NCBI GenBank assembly: GCA_049642465.1 | Contig: JBAROV010000055.1 | Span: forward strand, 1 to 28,688 | Length of the DNA stretch: 28,688 nucleotides | Source: CAWDPQ01 sp049642465 | GTDB taxonomy: Bacteria; Acidobacteriota; Vicinamibacteria; Vicinamibacterales; 2-12-FULL-66-21 | Reading direction: 5' to 3' | In this document: positions 7,694-15,549 of the stretch, piece by piece | Layout of the letters: every line of letters begins with the position of its first letter | Numbering within the stretch: position 1 is the stretch's first letter | Notes under the pieces: generated by a model | Databases searched by the model: none | The model's input: only the letters and a program-made list of their open reading frames with translations | Told to the model about the DNA's origin: nothing | Position numbers and translations under genes: made by a program

Positions 7694-10189
7694 ATGACGT
7701 CATCGCACCAAGCCTCCGCGTCGCCTTCTGCCGGCATCTTGACCGGCTCCGTTACGGACCTTCGTCAGACCTTCCGTCTCTTGTGGAAGTCGAAACGGAT
7801 TACCGCCACGACGCTCGTCACACTGGCGCTGTGCGTCGGCGCGACGACGGCGATTTTCTCCTCGGTCTATTCGCTGATGTTGAAGCCGCTGCCGTATCAG
7901 GAGCCGGAGCGGATTGTGGAGCTGTACACCTCCGCGGCGAAGGCTGGCCTGAACCGCATGCCGGCCAACGTCCCGTTCTACCTTGACTACTCGCGGAACG
8001 CGACCTCCTACGAGAGCCTTGCGCTGTGGACATTCTTTTACAGCCTGGTTGGAGACAAGGATTCTGTGGTCCGTACGCCCGGCGTACGGGCGACCGCCGA
8101 GATCTTCACCATCCTGCGCATACAACCGGTCCTGGGCACCTTCTTTACAAAGGAGCAGAACAAACCGGGCGCCGACAAGGTCATCGTGCTCACGCAGTCG
8201 TACTGGCAAACGCAGTATCAGGAGAGTCCAGAGGTCCTCGGCAAGGAGGTCCGAATCGACGATGAAGCGTACAAGGTGATCGGCGTGGCGCCGCGGGAGT
8301 TGGAAGCGTTCGATGCGCGTATGAAGCTCATCTCGCCGTTAAGCTGGCCCCCCGCCGCGGAGAATCCCCAGGGTCGCTACGGCGTGGGCATTCAGTTGTT
8401 CGGACGCCTCAAACCGGGCGTCACCGCAGGCCAGGCGGACGCCGAGGCCAAGGTCATGGAGAAGCGCTACGTCGATGCGGGACCCCCACAGTTGAAGGCA
8501 TTTGCGGAGCGCTCCGGAATGACGATGAACGTCGGCGGTGTGCAGGAGCAGCGTGTCAAGCCGGTGCGACCAACGCTGCTGATGCTGCAGGGCGGAGTCG
8601 CGTTCGTGCTGCTCATCGGCTGCGTCAACGTCGCGAACCTCCTGCTTGTACGTTCCAACGCACGTCAGTCCGAGCTGGCCATTCGATCCGCGCTTGGAGC
8701 CCCGCGCGCGGCGATTGCCCGGCAGTTCCTCATGGAAAGTCTGTTGCTCACGTCGCTCGGCGCTCTGCTGGGGCTGGGCGTGGCCTGGGGCGCGCTGCGG
8801 ATGACGAACTACTACCTCGCGAGGATGCTGCCCCAGTCGCTGCCGGCGTCGCTCGACTGGCGGGTGCTCGCATTCGCCATCGCGCTCACCGCCGCGGTCG
8901 GCGTGCTCATCGGACTGATCCCGGTGTTTCACATCCTGCGCACGAATCTGGCCGCGGTGATCCAGGCCAGCTCCCGGAGCGCCTCGTCGAGCCGCGGCGT
9001 CCGCGCGTTGAGCGGCGTCCTCGTCGTGGCCCAGGTCGCAGTGGCGTTGATGCTGCTCATCGGCGCCGGCCTGCTCATCCACAGCTTCGCCGAAGCCCTG
9101 AAAGTGGATACGGGCCTCGAGGCGAGGAACGTGGTCACCGCGCGCATCGCGCTGACGCGGCAGCACCGGGCCAGCGACGAGGCCGCCAACAAGATTCGCG
9201 AACGGCTGTTGCAGGCGATGCGAGAGATTCCTGGCGTGACGTCGGTGGCGCTGGCCTTTTCCACGCCCTTCCAGGGAGGGCTGCCGATCAACGCGTTCAC
9301 CCTGGAGAACGACACGCTGCCGCCGGGTTCGCCGCAGCCGGGCGCGTACCGAGTGATCGTGACGCCAGGATACGCCCAGACGTTGGGGCTGAGATTGCTG
9401 GAAGGCCGCTTCTATGAAGAGGCGGATCTGGCTCCCGGCCGGCGTCTGTTCGTCGTCGATGAGAGCTTCGCGCGGAAGTTCTTCCCGAATGGCTCTGCCG
9501 TGGGTGGAAAGTTCGCCTTTGGCGGTCGCCCGGCAAAACCCGAAGACTGGCCCGTGATCGTCGGGGTCGTGAAAGACGTCCCGCACAATGGGGTCGAGGA
9601 GAAGAGCGGCAACCCGTTCATCTATCAAATCATGCAGGGGGGACGACCGGGCGGACTGACGCTGTTCCTACGGACGAACCGGCCGACGGGCGACGCGGTC
9701 GCGGCCTTGCGCAACAAGATCCGCGAGATCGATCCCGCGAGTCCACTGTTTGACGTCGGCGTCCTGCAGGAAGCCGTCGATTCGTCCTTCGACAACCGTC
9801 GCGCCGTGATGCTGTTGCTCGCAGCATTTGCCGGCCTGGCCGTGTTCTTGTCGGCCCTCGGCATCTATGGCGTGCTGGCCTACGACGTTTCACAGCGGAC
9901 GCGTGAGATTGGCGTGCGCAGCGCAATCGGTGCGTCGCGGGGGCAGATTGCCGGTCTGATCCTGCGACAGGGGTTGTGGAAAGGGGGCATCGGCGTCGTG
10001 CTGGGTTTGTTTGGCGCCGCGCTCCTCAGCAGGTCCATGACGACCCTGCTCTTCAACGTCCGGCCGACGGATCCCGCCGTCTATGCAGCAGTGTCGGTCG
10101 TGCTGATCGGCGTGGCACTCCTCGCCAGCTATCTACCGGCCCGCCGCGCGTCCCGGATCGATCCCCTCGTTGCCCTGCGTGAGGAGTGA
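7694..10189 (+). CDS. ADOP-type ABC transporter permease (MacB/FtsX family), copy 2, without N-terminal module
   Basis: An 831-aa permease. The ATG at 7694 is preferred over upstream in-frame starts because MTSSHQASASPSAGILTGSVTDLRQTFRLLWKSKRITATTL then leads directly into the first membrane helix (about 36-58, TLALCVGATTAIFSSVYS). No clear Shine-Dalgarno is present. FtsX block 1 begins near 295 (CVNVANLLLVRSNARQSELAIRSALGAPRAAI), block 2 near 705 (LGIYGVLAYDVSQRTREIGVRSAIGAS) and the protein ends with the usual LPARRASRIDPLVALREE. Unlike copies 1 and 3 it lacks the roughly 80-residue helical N-terminal module, so it is either a shorter subclass or has lost that part. No PadR or ATPase gene is adjacent. 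Confidence 0.88.
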   Translation: MTSSHQASASPSAGILTGSVTDLRQTFRLLWKSKRITATTLVTLALCVGATTAIFSSVYSLMLKPLPYQEPERIVELYTSAAKAGLNRMPANVPFYLDYSRNATSYESLALWTFFYSLVGDKDSVVRTPGVRATAEIFTILRIQPVLGTFFTKEQNKPGADKVIVLTQSYWQTQYQESPEVLGKEVRIDDEAYKVIGVAPRELEAFDARMKLISPLSWPPAAENPQGRYGVGIQLFGRLKPGVTAGQADAEAKVMEKRYVDAGPPQLKAFAERSGMTMNVGGVQEQRVKPVRPTLLMLQGGVAFVLLIGCVNVANLLLVRSNARQSELAIRSALGAPRAAIARQFLMESLLLTSLGALLGLGVAWGALRMTNYYLARMLPQSLPASLDWRVLAFAIALTAAVGVLIGLIPVFHILRTNLAAVIQASSRSASSSRGVRALSGVLVVAQVAVALMLLIGAGLLIHSFAEALKVDTGLEARNVVTARIALTRQHRASDEAANKIRERLLQAMREIPGVTSVALAFSTPFQGGLPINAFTLENDTLPPGSPQPGAYRVIVTPGYAQTLGLRLLEGRFYEEADLAPGRRLFVVDESFARKFFPNGSAVGGKFAFGGRPAKPEDWPVIVGVVKDVPHNGVEEKSGNPFIYQIMQGGRPGGLTLFLRTNRPTGDAVAALRNKIREIDPASPLFDVGVLQEAVDSSFDNRRAVMLLLAAFAGLAVFLSALGIYGVLAYDVSQRTREIGVRSAIGASRGQIAGLILRQGLWKGGIGVVLGLFGAALLSRSMTTLLFNVRPTDPAVYAAVSVVLIGVALLASYLPARRASRIDPLVALREE

Positions 10190-10258
10190 GGCTTCGCTTT
10201 CCCCGCGGGAGGGCTCACGCCAGTGACACGCGAAGAGTGTCCGTCATAGCGCGCGGCG

Positions 10259-10969
10259 TCAGCCCGCGAGTCGGCCCCGCGGGTCGAGCACGGCCACCCG
10301 GCGCATCCTGATACGCCAGCCAATCTGCACCACGGGCATGGCCATCAGCACCAGCGCCACCGCGAAGAGCGACCAGTTGAAGCGTTGCGGAAGCACCAGG
10401 CGGGTCGCGTCGAGACCGCGATGGACCAGGTGCAGCGAATCGGACATGAACACGTAGAGCGCGAGCACCGCTCCCAGCAGGCTCAAGACCCACGGCGCGG
10501 CGTTCGCTGGCGCGGCCACCGCTCGGTCGGCGAACTGCGTCGCCAGCGTTCCCCAGACGATCATCAACAGCGCGATGCTGACGGGGGCGAGGACTGGCCC
10601 CCACCACGGCAGCGGCAGGAGGAACAGGATGTCCCAGTCGAAGACGGACCGCGGCCATGCGGTCATCAGGCGAAGAAACAGATAGTAGAAGATGTCCCAG
10701 ACGCCAAATGCGATGGCCGTGTACGCCAGCCGCTTCTGCCACGTCTGTCCCGCGATAGCGCCGAGCGTCAGCAGCATCACGAGCGTCGCCGCTTCGCGCA
10801 CGAGCTCGACCGCGCCGATGGCGCCCCGGATCGGCAGCGGGTTCGGCTGATACGGGTCGATGCGGTCCACGAGCAGCCGAAGGTAGTACACGGTCGCGGA
10901 CTCCACCCACGCCATCCCGATGGCAAAAGTCACGACGAGCAGCCACGTCTTGAGATCCCGGGACATCAT
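10259..10969 (-). CDS. Multi-pass membrane protein of unknown function, coupled to ispH
   Basis: A 236-aa very hydrophobic protein with about six membrane segments: WLLVVTFAIGMAWVESATVYYL, ATLVMLLTLGAIAGQTW, LAYTAIAFGVWDIFYYLFL, LLPLPWWGPVLAPVSIALLMIVWG, PWVLSLLGAVLALYVFMS and SLFAVALVLMAMPVVQIGW. WESATVYYLR and FGVWDIFYYLFL are the most conserved-looking stretches, but I do not recognise a named family. The ATG at 10969 overlaps the ispH stop codon (ATGA), with a second ATG directly after it, so translation is probably coupled to ispH. A link to isoprenoid or lipid metabolism would be a guess from position only. Confidence 0.75.
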   Translation of the reverse strand: MMSRDLKTWLLVVTFAIGMAWVESATVYYLRLLVDRIDPYQPNPLPIRGAIGAVELVREAATLVMLLTLGAIAGQTWQKRLAYTAIAFGVWDIFYYLFLRLMTAWPRSVFDWDILFLLPLPWWGPVLAPVSIALLMIVWGTLATQFADRAVAAPANAAPWVLSLLGAVLALYVFMSDSLHLVHRGLDATRLVLPQRFNWSLFAVALVLMAMPVVQIGWRIRMRRVAVLDPRGRLAG

Positions 10970-11850
10970 CGGCCGCGCTCCATGACGAGAGTCGAATCGG
11001 TCTCGGAGCGAGCGGCTATGCTCCGAATGCGGCGTTCCACCGCGTCAATCACTTCGTCGGGGGTCGAGGTGCCGGCGGTGATGCCGACCACGTCAGCCGA
11101 AGTGAACCACTCCGGCCGCAAGTCGGCAGCCACCTGCACGTGGTGCACGCGCGCACAGTGCTCGCGGCAGGTGGTCACCAACTCGTGGGTGTTGTTGCTG
11201 TTGGACCCACCGATTACGATCACCACGTCGGCGCGCCGGGCCACGTCGACGGCCGCCGCCTGCCGCTGTTTGGTCGGCTTGCACACTGTATCGATGAAAC
11301 GGACGTCGGAGTCGGGGAATCGGCGACGGATCAACGCCACCAGCCGCCGAACCCGCTCGAGCGGCTGGGTCGTCTGCGCGGCGACGCCGATACGCGGGTG
11401 GGCGGCGAGCGCGGCGACGTCGGCCTCATCGAGGACCACATCGAAGGCGTCGAGATCTTCGGTCAGGCCTCGCACTTCGACGTGCGCGCGCTGCCCGACG
11501 ATCACCGGGTGATAGCCGGCGGCGACCAAAGCGGCGACGCCGCGGTGGGCGACGTGCACGAGCGGGCAGGTGGCTTCGACGACGGTGAACCCGTGCGCGC
11601 GAAGGGCTGACAGCCGGCGCTCGGAGGCGCCGTGCGCCGTCACCATGACGGTCTCGGTCCGGACCTGGCCGGGTTCTTCCGCGAACGCGATGCCCTTGTC
11701 CTCGAGCGTCCGGAGTACCGTGGCGTTGTGCACGAGACTGCCCAGGATGGTCAGCGGCGCGGCGGCGGCCCCTCCCTGGGCCAGGGCGATAGCGTCGCGC
11801 ACGCCAAAGCACATGCCGAGATATTCTGCGCGGATGATGCTGATAGCCAT
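10966..11850 (-). CDS. ispH: 4-hydroxy-3-methylbut-2-enyl diphosphate reductase IspH
   Basis: Last enzyme of the MEP pathway; it reduces HMBPP to IPP and DMAPP with a [4Fe-4S] cluster. The 294-aa product begins MAISIIRAEYLGMCFGVRDAI. The three cluster cysteines are visible at C14 (GMCFGVRDA), C95 (EATCPLV) and C190 (DTVCKPTKQRQ). Histidines H41 (SLVHN) and H123, acid E125 (RAHVEVRGL), QTT at 159-161, GGSNSNNTHEL and GITAGTSTPDEVI match the substrate pocket. HVEV replaces the more usual HPEV. An in-frame extension to 11916 exists but adds an unrelated Cys-rich stretch. The ATG lies seven bases after a -10-like TACAAT and has no Shine-Dalgarno, so the message may be leaderless. Followed with overlap by a membrane protein gene. 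Confidence 0.93.
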   Translation of the reverse strand: MAISIIRAEYLGMCFGVRDAIALAQGGAAAAPLTILGSLVHNATVLRTLEDKGIAFAEEPGQVRTETVMVTAHGASERRLSALRAHGFTVVEATCPLVHVAHRGVAALVAAGYHPVIVGQRAHVEVRGLTEDLDAFDVVLDEADVAALAAHPRIGVAAQTTQPLERVRRLVALIRRRFPDSDVRFIDTVCKPTKQRQAAAVDVARRADVVIVIGGSNSNNTHELVTTCREHCARVHHVQVAADLRPEWFTSADVVGITAGTSTPDEVIDAVERRIRSIAARSETDSTLVMERGR

Positions 11851-11857
11851 AAGCTTT

Positions 11858-11884
11858 ATTGTAACGTTAACTTTGCAATGACAA
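11858..11884 (-). promoter_or_regulatory. Candidate ispH promoter with embedded 20-bp dyad
   Basis: On the minus strand TTGTCA (11884-11879) and TACAAT (11863-11858) are separated by 15 bases. Between and over them lies TTGCAAAGTTAACGTTACAA (11878-11859), which matches its own reverse complement at 16 of 20 positions and has GTTAAC at its centre. Transcription would start at or next to the ispH ATG. This looks like a regulated, leaderless promoter; the regulator is not known. Confidence 0.5.
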
Positions 11885-12189
11885 GTAGTTGAGCACACTT
11901 CGGGTGGGGGCGTCAATCGTCACCGGCCCTCGAGGCTGCTGCACGTTCCCGCCAGCCACTTGCCTACGCCTCGCAGGCGAACGTATCCTCTCCACGGCAG
12001 TTCGGTCATCAGACTGTCACTCGCGCCGCGCTGAGCGTCCAGGCAGGAGAATCGGTTTTGTTATCGCGCGACCGATTTTGTAAGGGAATGACGCCGTCAT
12101 GACGTCCTTCGTCGATTAGGGTGGGATTGTCGCTCCGGCATTCTCCTCGCAGGTGCCGACGGGAGCCCCCAGGCAACCAGTATTTCAGC
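11885..12189. other. Intergenic region between ispH and the EEP gene, with two dyads
   Basis: About 305 bp without a convincing gene. It contains the inverted repeat AATCGGT (12050-12056) / ACCGATT (12071-12077) and the palindrome ATGACG-C-CGTCAT (12088-12100), both within 140 bp upstream of the exported EEP-fold gene. They may be operator sites or RNA hairpins; no clear -35/-10 pair for the plus strand is seen. Confidence 0.4.
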
Positions 12190-13104
12190 ATGGGAATGAT
12201 CAACACCCGACTCACGCCACCTTCGCGAACATTGGTTGAACACGTCTCAGCGCTCGTTGCGGCGGCGTGTCTCCTGGTTTCCGGTGCCTTCGTCCGATCC
12301 GCGTCGGTCCAGGCGCAGACCGCAGCCACACTCAAGGTGATGGACTGGAACATCCACCACGGCCTGGATACGAGCGGCGCGAATAACCTGGAACGCGTCG
12401 TGACCTGGATCGTCAACATCAATCCGCACGTCGTGTCGCTGAACGAAGTCGAAAACCAGAACGGCTACAACAATAACGCCGACGAATCTGCCGTCCTCGA
12501 ATCGGAGTTGGAGTCGCGGACGGGGCTCGCCTGGTATCGGTGCTTCGCCCGGCGAGATGGCGCCGCGACCGGTCAGGGCAATCTCATCCTGAGTCGAATC
12601 CGCATCGAGTCGTGCGGCAGTAAAGTGCTCAGTGCATCGCGGTCAGTGGCTCGAGCAACGCTCTCCGTAGACAATGCTATCGTCACGGTCTTCTCGACCC
12701 ACCTGGACGACGTTTCCGCTTCCACGCGGGCACTGCAGATCGCTGAGCTCACGACTTGGGCGGCGACCGCGCCGGCCGAGCGCATTCTCATGGGAGATTT
12801 CAACGCCAGCGACGGCGCCGCTGAGTTGGAGCCGCTGAGAACCGGCTGGGAGGATGCCTGGGCGGTGGCGGCAGCGAACGGTACCGCGGTCTCGTACCCG
12901 GCAAACACGGCTGGCAATACCAGGAACGGCCGGATCGATTACGTCTGGCGGTCGAAAGGCGCAGCAAAGCTTGTACTGCAGTCTGCGCAGGTGTACGACA
13001 CCGGTACGGTCTCCGACCATCGGCCGGTCTCGGCCACTTATGCCGTCAACGCTGCTCTGACTACGCCGCTGGCGCCAGTAAATTTCCGCGTCGTCGCTCG
13101 GTAA
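12190..13104 (+). CDS. Exported endonuclease/exonuclease/phosphatase-fold hydrolase
   Basis: A 304-aa protein of the DNase I-like EEP superfamily, a metal-dependent phosphodiesterase or phosphomonoesterase fold. The start at 12190 (or the ATG two codons on) gives an N-terminal hydrophobic stretch at about 18-36 and a QAQ-type cleavage region near 41-44, so it is probably secreted. Catalytic residues are in order: N54 (MDWNIHHG), E86 (LNEVEN), H171 (STHLDD), D203 and N205 (GDFNAS), D250 (RIDYVW), D276-H277 (SDHRPV). Two cysteines (C118, C142) could form a disulphide. The C-terminus TTPLAPVNFRVVAR resembles the first strand of an fn3 domain that then stops at once, suggesting loss of a C-terminal module. 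Substrate could be nucleic acid, phospholipid or a small phosphodiester. Confidence 0.85.
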   Translation: MGMINTRLTPPSRTLVEHVSALVAAACLLVSGAFVRSASVQAQTAATLKVMDWNIHHGLDTSGANNLERVVTWIVNINPHVVSLNEVENQNGYNNNADESAVLESELESRTGLAWYRCFARRDGAATGQGNLILSRIRIESCGSKVLSASRSVARATLSVDNAIVTVFSTHLDDVSASTRALQIAELTTWAATAPAERILMGDFNASDGAAELEPLRTGWEDAWAVAAANGTAVSYPANTAGNTRNGRIDYVWRSKGAAKLVLQSAQVYDTGTVSDHRPVSATYAVNAALTTPLAPVNFRVVAR

Positions 13105-13139
13105 TCGTCAATCGACCGGGTGCCACAGCCATCGCCGGC

Positions 13140-14813
13140 CTAGATGTTGCCTCGCTTCATCTCCTGCATCAGGTGATCGCATCCGCGGACGGCGAGCGCC
13201 ATGATCGTCAGCGTCGGGTTCTGGCACCCGCCCGAGACGAACGACGAGGCGTCCATCACGAACAGGTTATTGATATCGTGCGTCTGCAGGAACTGATTCA
13301 GCACCGACGTCTTGGGGTCGCTTCCCATCCGCGCCGTGCCCATCTCGTGGATGCCGTAGCCGGGAATGCGATTGAGCACGGTGAACGGCTGGATGCTTTT
13401 CGCGCCGGCAGCCTCCAGCATCTGCGTCGCCGTCACCGCCATATCCGGGATCATCGCCTTCTCGTTCTCGCCCCATGTCATCGTGATGCGCAGCACCGGG
13501 ATGCCGAATTTGTCCACGACCTTGGGATCGAGCTCGACGAAGTTGTCGAACCGCGGCAGCACTTCGCCAAACCCCACCAGGTTGACCGAGGTCAGCGGAT
13601 CGAGCACGCCCTTCTTGAAGGCTGCGCCGTAGCCGGGCGCGTTCATGCGGAAGCTGGTCGAACCGCCGCCCTGAAAGCCGAAGCCGCGCAGATACTTCTT
13701 CTCCCGCGGTCCGTTGATCGTGTTCTTCATCCGGATCGTATAGATCCCGTTCGGCCGCCGCGGCGCGCCGAGCGACGGCTTTGGCGCCGGGGTATCGGGA
13801 AACTCTCCGCTCGCGCCGCCGGCGACCCAGGTGTGATCCATCAGATAGTGCCCCAGCGCGCCACTCGAATTGGCGAGGCCGCCCTCGGCTGAATTCAAGA
13901 GGATGCGCGCGGTCTCGAGCGCCTGGGCGCAGAGCACCACCGCGCGCGCGCGAACTTCCCGGACCTCGCGCGTCACCCGATCGATGTACATCACGCCCGT
14001 TGCCCTCTTCGTCGAGGGATCGGTCAGCACGCGGTGGACCATCGCGTTGGTGATGAGCGTGGTGTTTCCCGACTCCAGCGCATCAGCCACGGTCGTAAAC
14101 GCGGCGTTGAAATAGGAGTGCGTCACGCAGCCGTGCTCGCAAGGCCCACAGTAGTGGCACGGCCCGCGGCCGTTGATCGGCCGCGTGATGTTGGCGGCGC
14201 GTCCGATCGTCACGGTCCAGCCGAGCTTGTTCTTCACCCGCGTCCGCAGCTGCATCTCCGCGCAACTCATTGGCATGGCTGGATGGAAGCGGCTGTCCGG
14301 GAGTTCCGGTACGTTCTCCGCCTGGCCCGAGATGCCGACGTAGTCCTCGACGATCTCGTAGTAGGGCACGAGATCCTTGTACGAGATCGGCCAGTCGTCG
14401 CCGTAGCCGTCGAACGACTTCCCGTGGAGATCCTGATCGCTGAAGCGGTACGACTGCCGGCCCCAGACATTGGTGCGGCCGCCGACGACGCGCATGCGGC
14501 CCTGCCAACTGAACGGCTTGTCGTCAGGTGTCGTGTACGGCTCCTCGAGATCGTTGGCGAACCATTTGTAGTTCCACTCGCGGCACGCGTAGCAGTCGCG
14601 CTGCCGGGGCCGCGTGCGGCGTATCCACTCGCCAGCATGATCGCGATACTTCAGGTCGTACGCGGGCACGTGCTCTGTGAAATCGGCATTGCCCTGCGGC
14701 TTTCCGGCCTCGAGGAGCGCGACCTTGATGCCGGCTTCGGACAGACGCTTCGCCGCCCATCCCCCCGAGGCGCCCGAGCCCACCACGATCACGTCGAATC
14801 TCGTCGTCTGCAT
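13140..14813 (-). CDS. GMC-family FAD oxidoreductase (dehydrogenase large subunit) with Fe-S-type Cys motif
   Basis: A 557-aa flavoprotein. Residues 7-18 (DVIVVGSGASGG) form the FAD Rossmann motif, followed by LLEAGKP; GRMRVVGGRTNVWGR is the GMC signature; GYGIHEMGTARMG and CQNPTLTIMALAVRG hold the catalytic His/Asn region. It oxidises an alcohol or sugar, likely in the periplasm. Cysteines C219, C222, C225 and C229 (PCHYCGPCEHGC) have the spacing of the three cysteines that bind a [3Fe-4S] cluster in Burkholderia FAD-glucose dehydrogenase, plus one more Cys. The protein has no signal peptide; the gene 13 bases upstream encodes a Tat-signal small subunit, so export as a folded pair is expected. 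No cytochrome c gene follows. ATG 14813 is preferred over a GTG at 14855 that would overlap the upstream gene. Confidence 0.9.
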   Translation of the reverse strand: MQTTRFDVIVVGSGASGGWAAKRLSEAGIKVALLEAGKPQGNADFTEHVPAYDLKYRDHAGEWIRRTRPRQRDCYACREWNYKWFANDLEEPYTTPDDKPFSWQGRMRVVGGRTNVWGRQSYRFSDQDLHGKSFDGYGDDWPISYKDLVPYYEIVEDYVGISGQAENVPELPDSRFHPAMPMSCAEMQLRTRVKNKLGWTVTIGRAANITRPINGRGPCHYCGPCEHGCVTHSYFNAAFTTVADALESGNTTLITNAMVHRVLTDPSTKRATGVMYIDRVTREVREVRARAVVLCAQALETARILLNSAEGGLANSSGALGHYLMDHTWVAGGASGEFPDTPAPKPSLGAPRRPNGIYTIRMKNTINGPREKKYLRGFGFQGGGSTSFRMNAPGYGAAFKKGVLDPLTSVNLVGFGEVLPRFDNFVELDPKVVDKFGIPVLRITMTWGENEKAMIPDMAVTATQMLEAAGAKSIQPFTVLNRIPGYGIHEMGTARMGSDPKTSVLNQFLQTHDINNLFVMDASSFVSGGCQNPTLTIMALAVRGCDHLMQEMKRGNI

Positions 14814-14826
14814 GATGCGATTGCAA

Positions 14827-15459
14827 TCAGTCCAGGTGGCCGCCGGGATGGTCACAGCCGGGTAGTTCCGGATGAAATACGTTTCCGGTCCATCCGAGCT
14901 CGCGCATACCTGGCTCGGACGAATAGTAGGCGCCGGCGATCCACTGCTTCAGGTTGTCGAAATGGCCGCGCATGGCCGACGTCTTGAGGTCCGCTGTGGA
15001 TGCCTCTCGCAGGATGGCATCCTGGTCTGCAGCGGCGATCGCGATCCATGCCTTACGGTGCTTCTGGATCGCGGCCATGTCGAACGCACCGAGTGCGCCG
15101 AGAAAGGCCCGCTGATTGGCAGCTGAGTCAACCGCCAGCAGCTGGTCAAGAAACGGCGCCACCTTGGCGGCTGTCGATCCGGGGACGATCGTCTCGGCAA
15201 AGGCTTGGAGCGTCTTCACCTGATGAGCGTCGAGGAACTCCGGCCTGTAGGCCGCGACCGCCGCCTTCTTCTGGGCGTTCTCGATTGCCCCGGAATTCGC
15301 CAGGTGCGCGTGCATCGGGTGCTGTCCCGACGCCGACGATGGCAGCGCGACGCCTGCGACGCCGCCAAGCAGAGTCTGGAGCGCGACCCGGCGCGGCATG
15401 CCGCCGGACGTCGCACCGGCGGCCGGTGCTATGGGAATGATCTTCGGTGGTTCGCTCAT
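14827..15459 (-). CDS. Gluconate 2-dehydrogenase subunit 3-like small subunit, Tat-exported
   Basis: A 210-aa protein starting at ATG 15459 after GAGG. A twin-arginine region lies at about residues 23-46 (PRRVALQTLLGGVAGVALPSSASG), after a 22-residue hydrophilic start. The rest (FLDAHQVKTLQAFAETIVPGSTAAKVAPFLDQLLAV, FLGALGAFD, LKQWIAGAYYSSEPGMRELGWTGN) matches the gluconate_2-dh3 family, whose members are the gamma/small subunit of membrane-linked sugar and alcohol dehydrogenases. Its role is to fold with and carry the GMC flavoprotein through the Tat system. The GMC gene begins 13 bases downstream in the same direction, so the two form an operon. Confidence 0.88.
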   Translation of the reverse strand: MSEPPKIIPIAPAAGATSGGMPRRVALQTLLGGVAGVALPSSASGQHPMHAHLANSGAIENAQKKAAVAAYRPEFLDAHQVKTLQAFAETIVPGSTAAKVAPFLDQLLAVDSAANQRAFLGALGAFDMAAIQKHRKAWIAIAAADQDAILREASTADLKTSAMRGHFDNLKQWIAGAYYSSEPGMRELGWTGNVFHPELPGCDHPGGHLD

Positions 15460-15494
15460 GGTGAGCCTCGCTGCGGCGCTGAACTCCGAGCGGT

Positions 15495-15523
15495 ATTGTA
15501 GAAGAACCAGCGGCAGTCCGGCA
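15495..15523 (-). promoter_or_regulatory. Weak candidate promoter for the GMC dehydrogenase operon
   Basis: TACAAT (15500-15495, minus strand) lies about 35 bases before the small-subunit ATG, in the 90-bp gap after the phosphotriesterase-like gene. The -35 position (TGCCGG) is poor. The two dehydrogenase genes may instead be read from further upstream. Confidence 0.25.
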
Positions 15524-15549
15524 CAGTGAAAATGCCCCGCGCTCGGAAA

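Noticed and set aside
10225..10241. Inverted repeat GACAC-N7-GTGTC between the convergent ADOP 2 and membrane-protein genes
   Set aside because: Short stem and no T-rich tail on either strand, so not called as a terminator.
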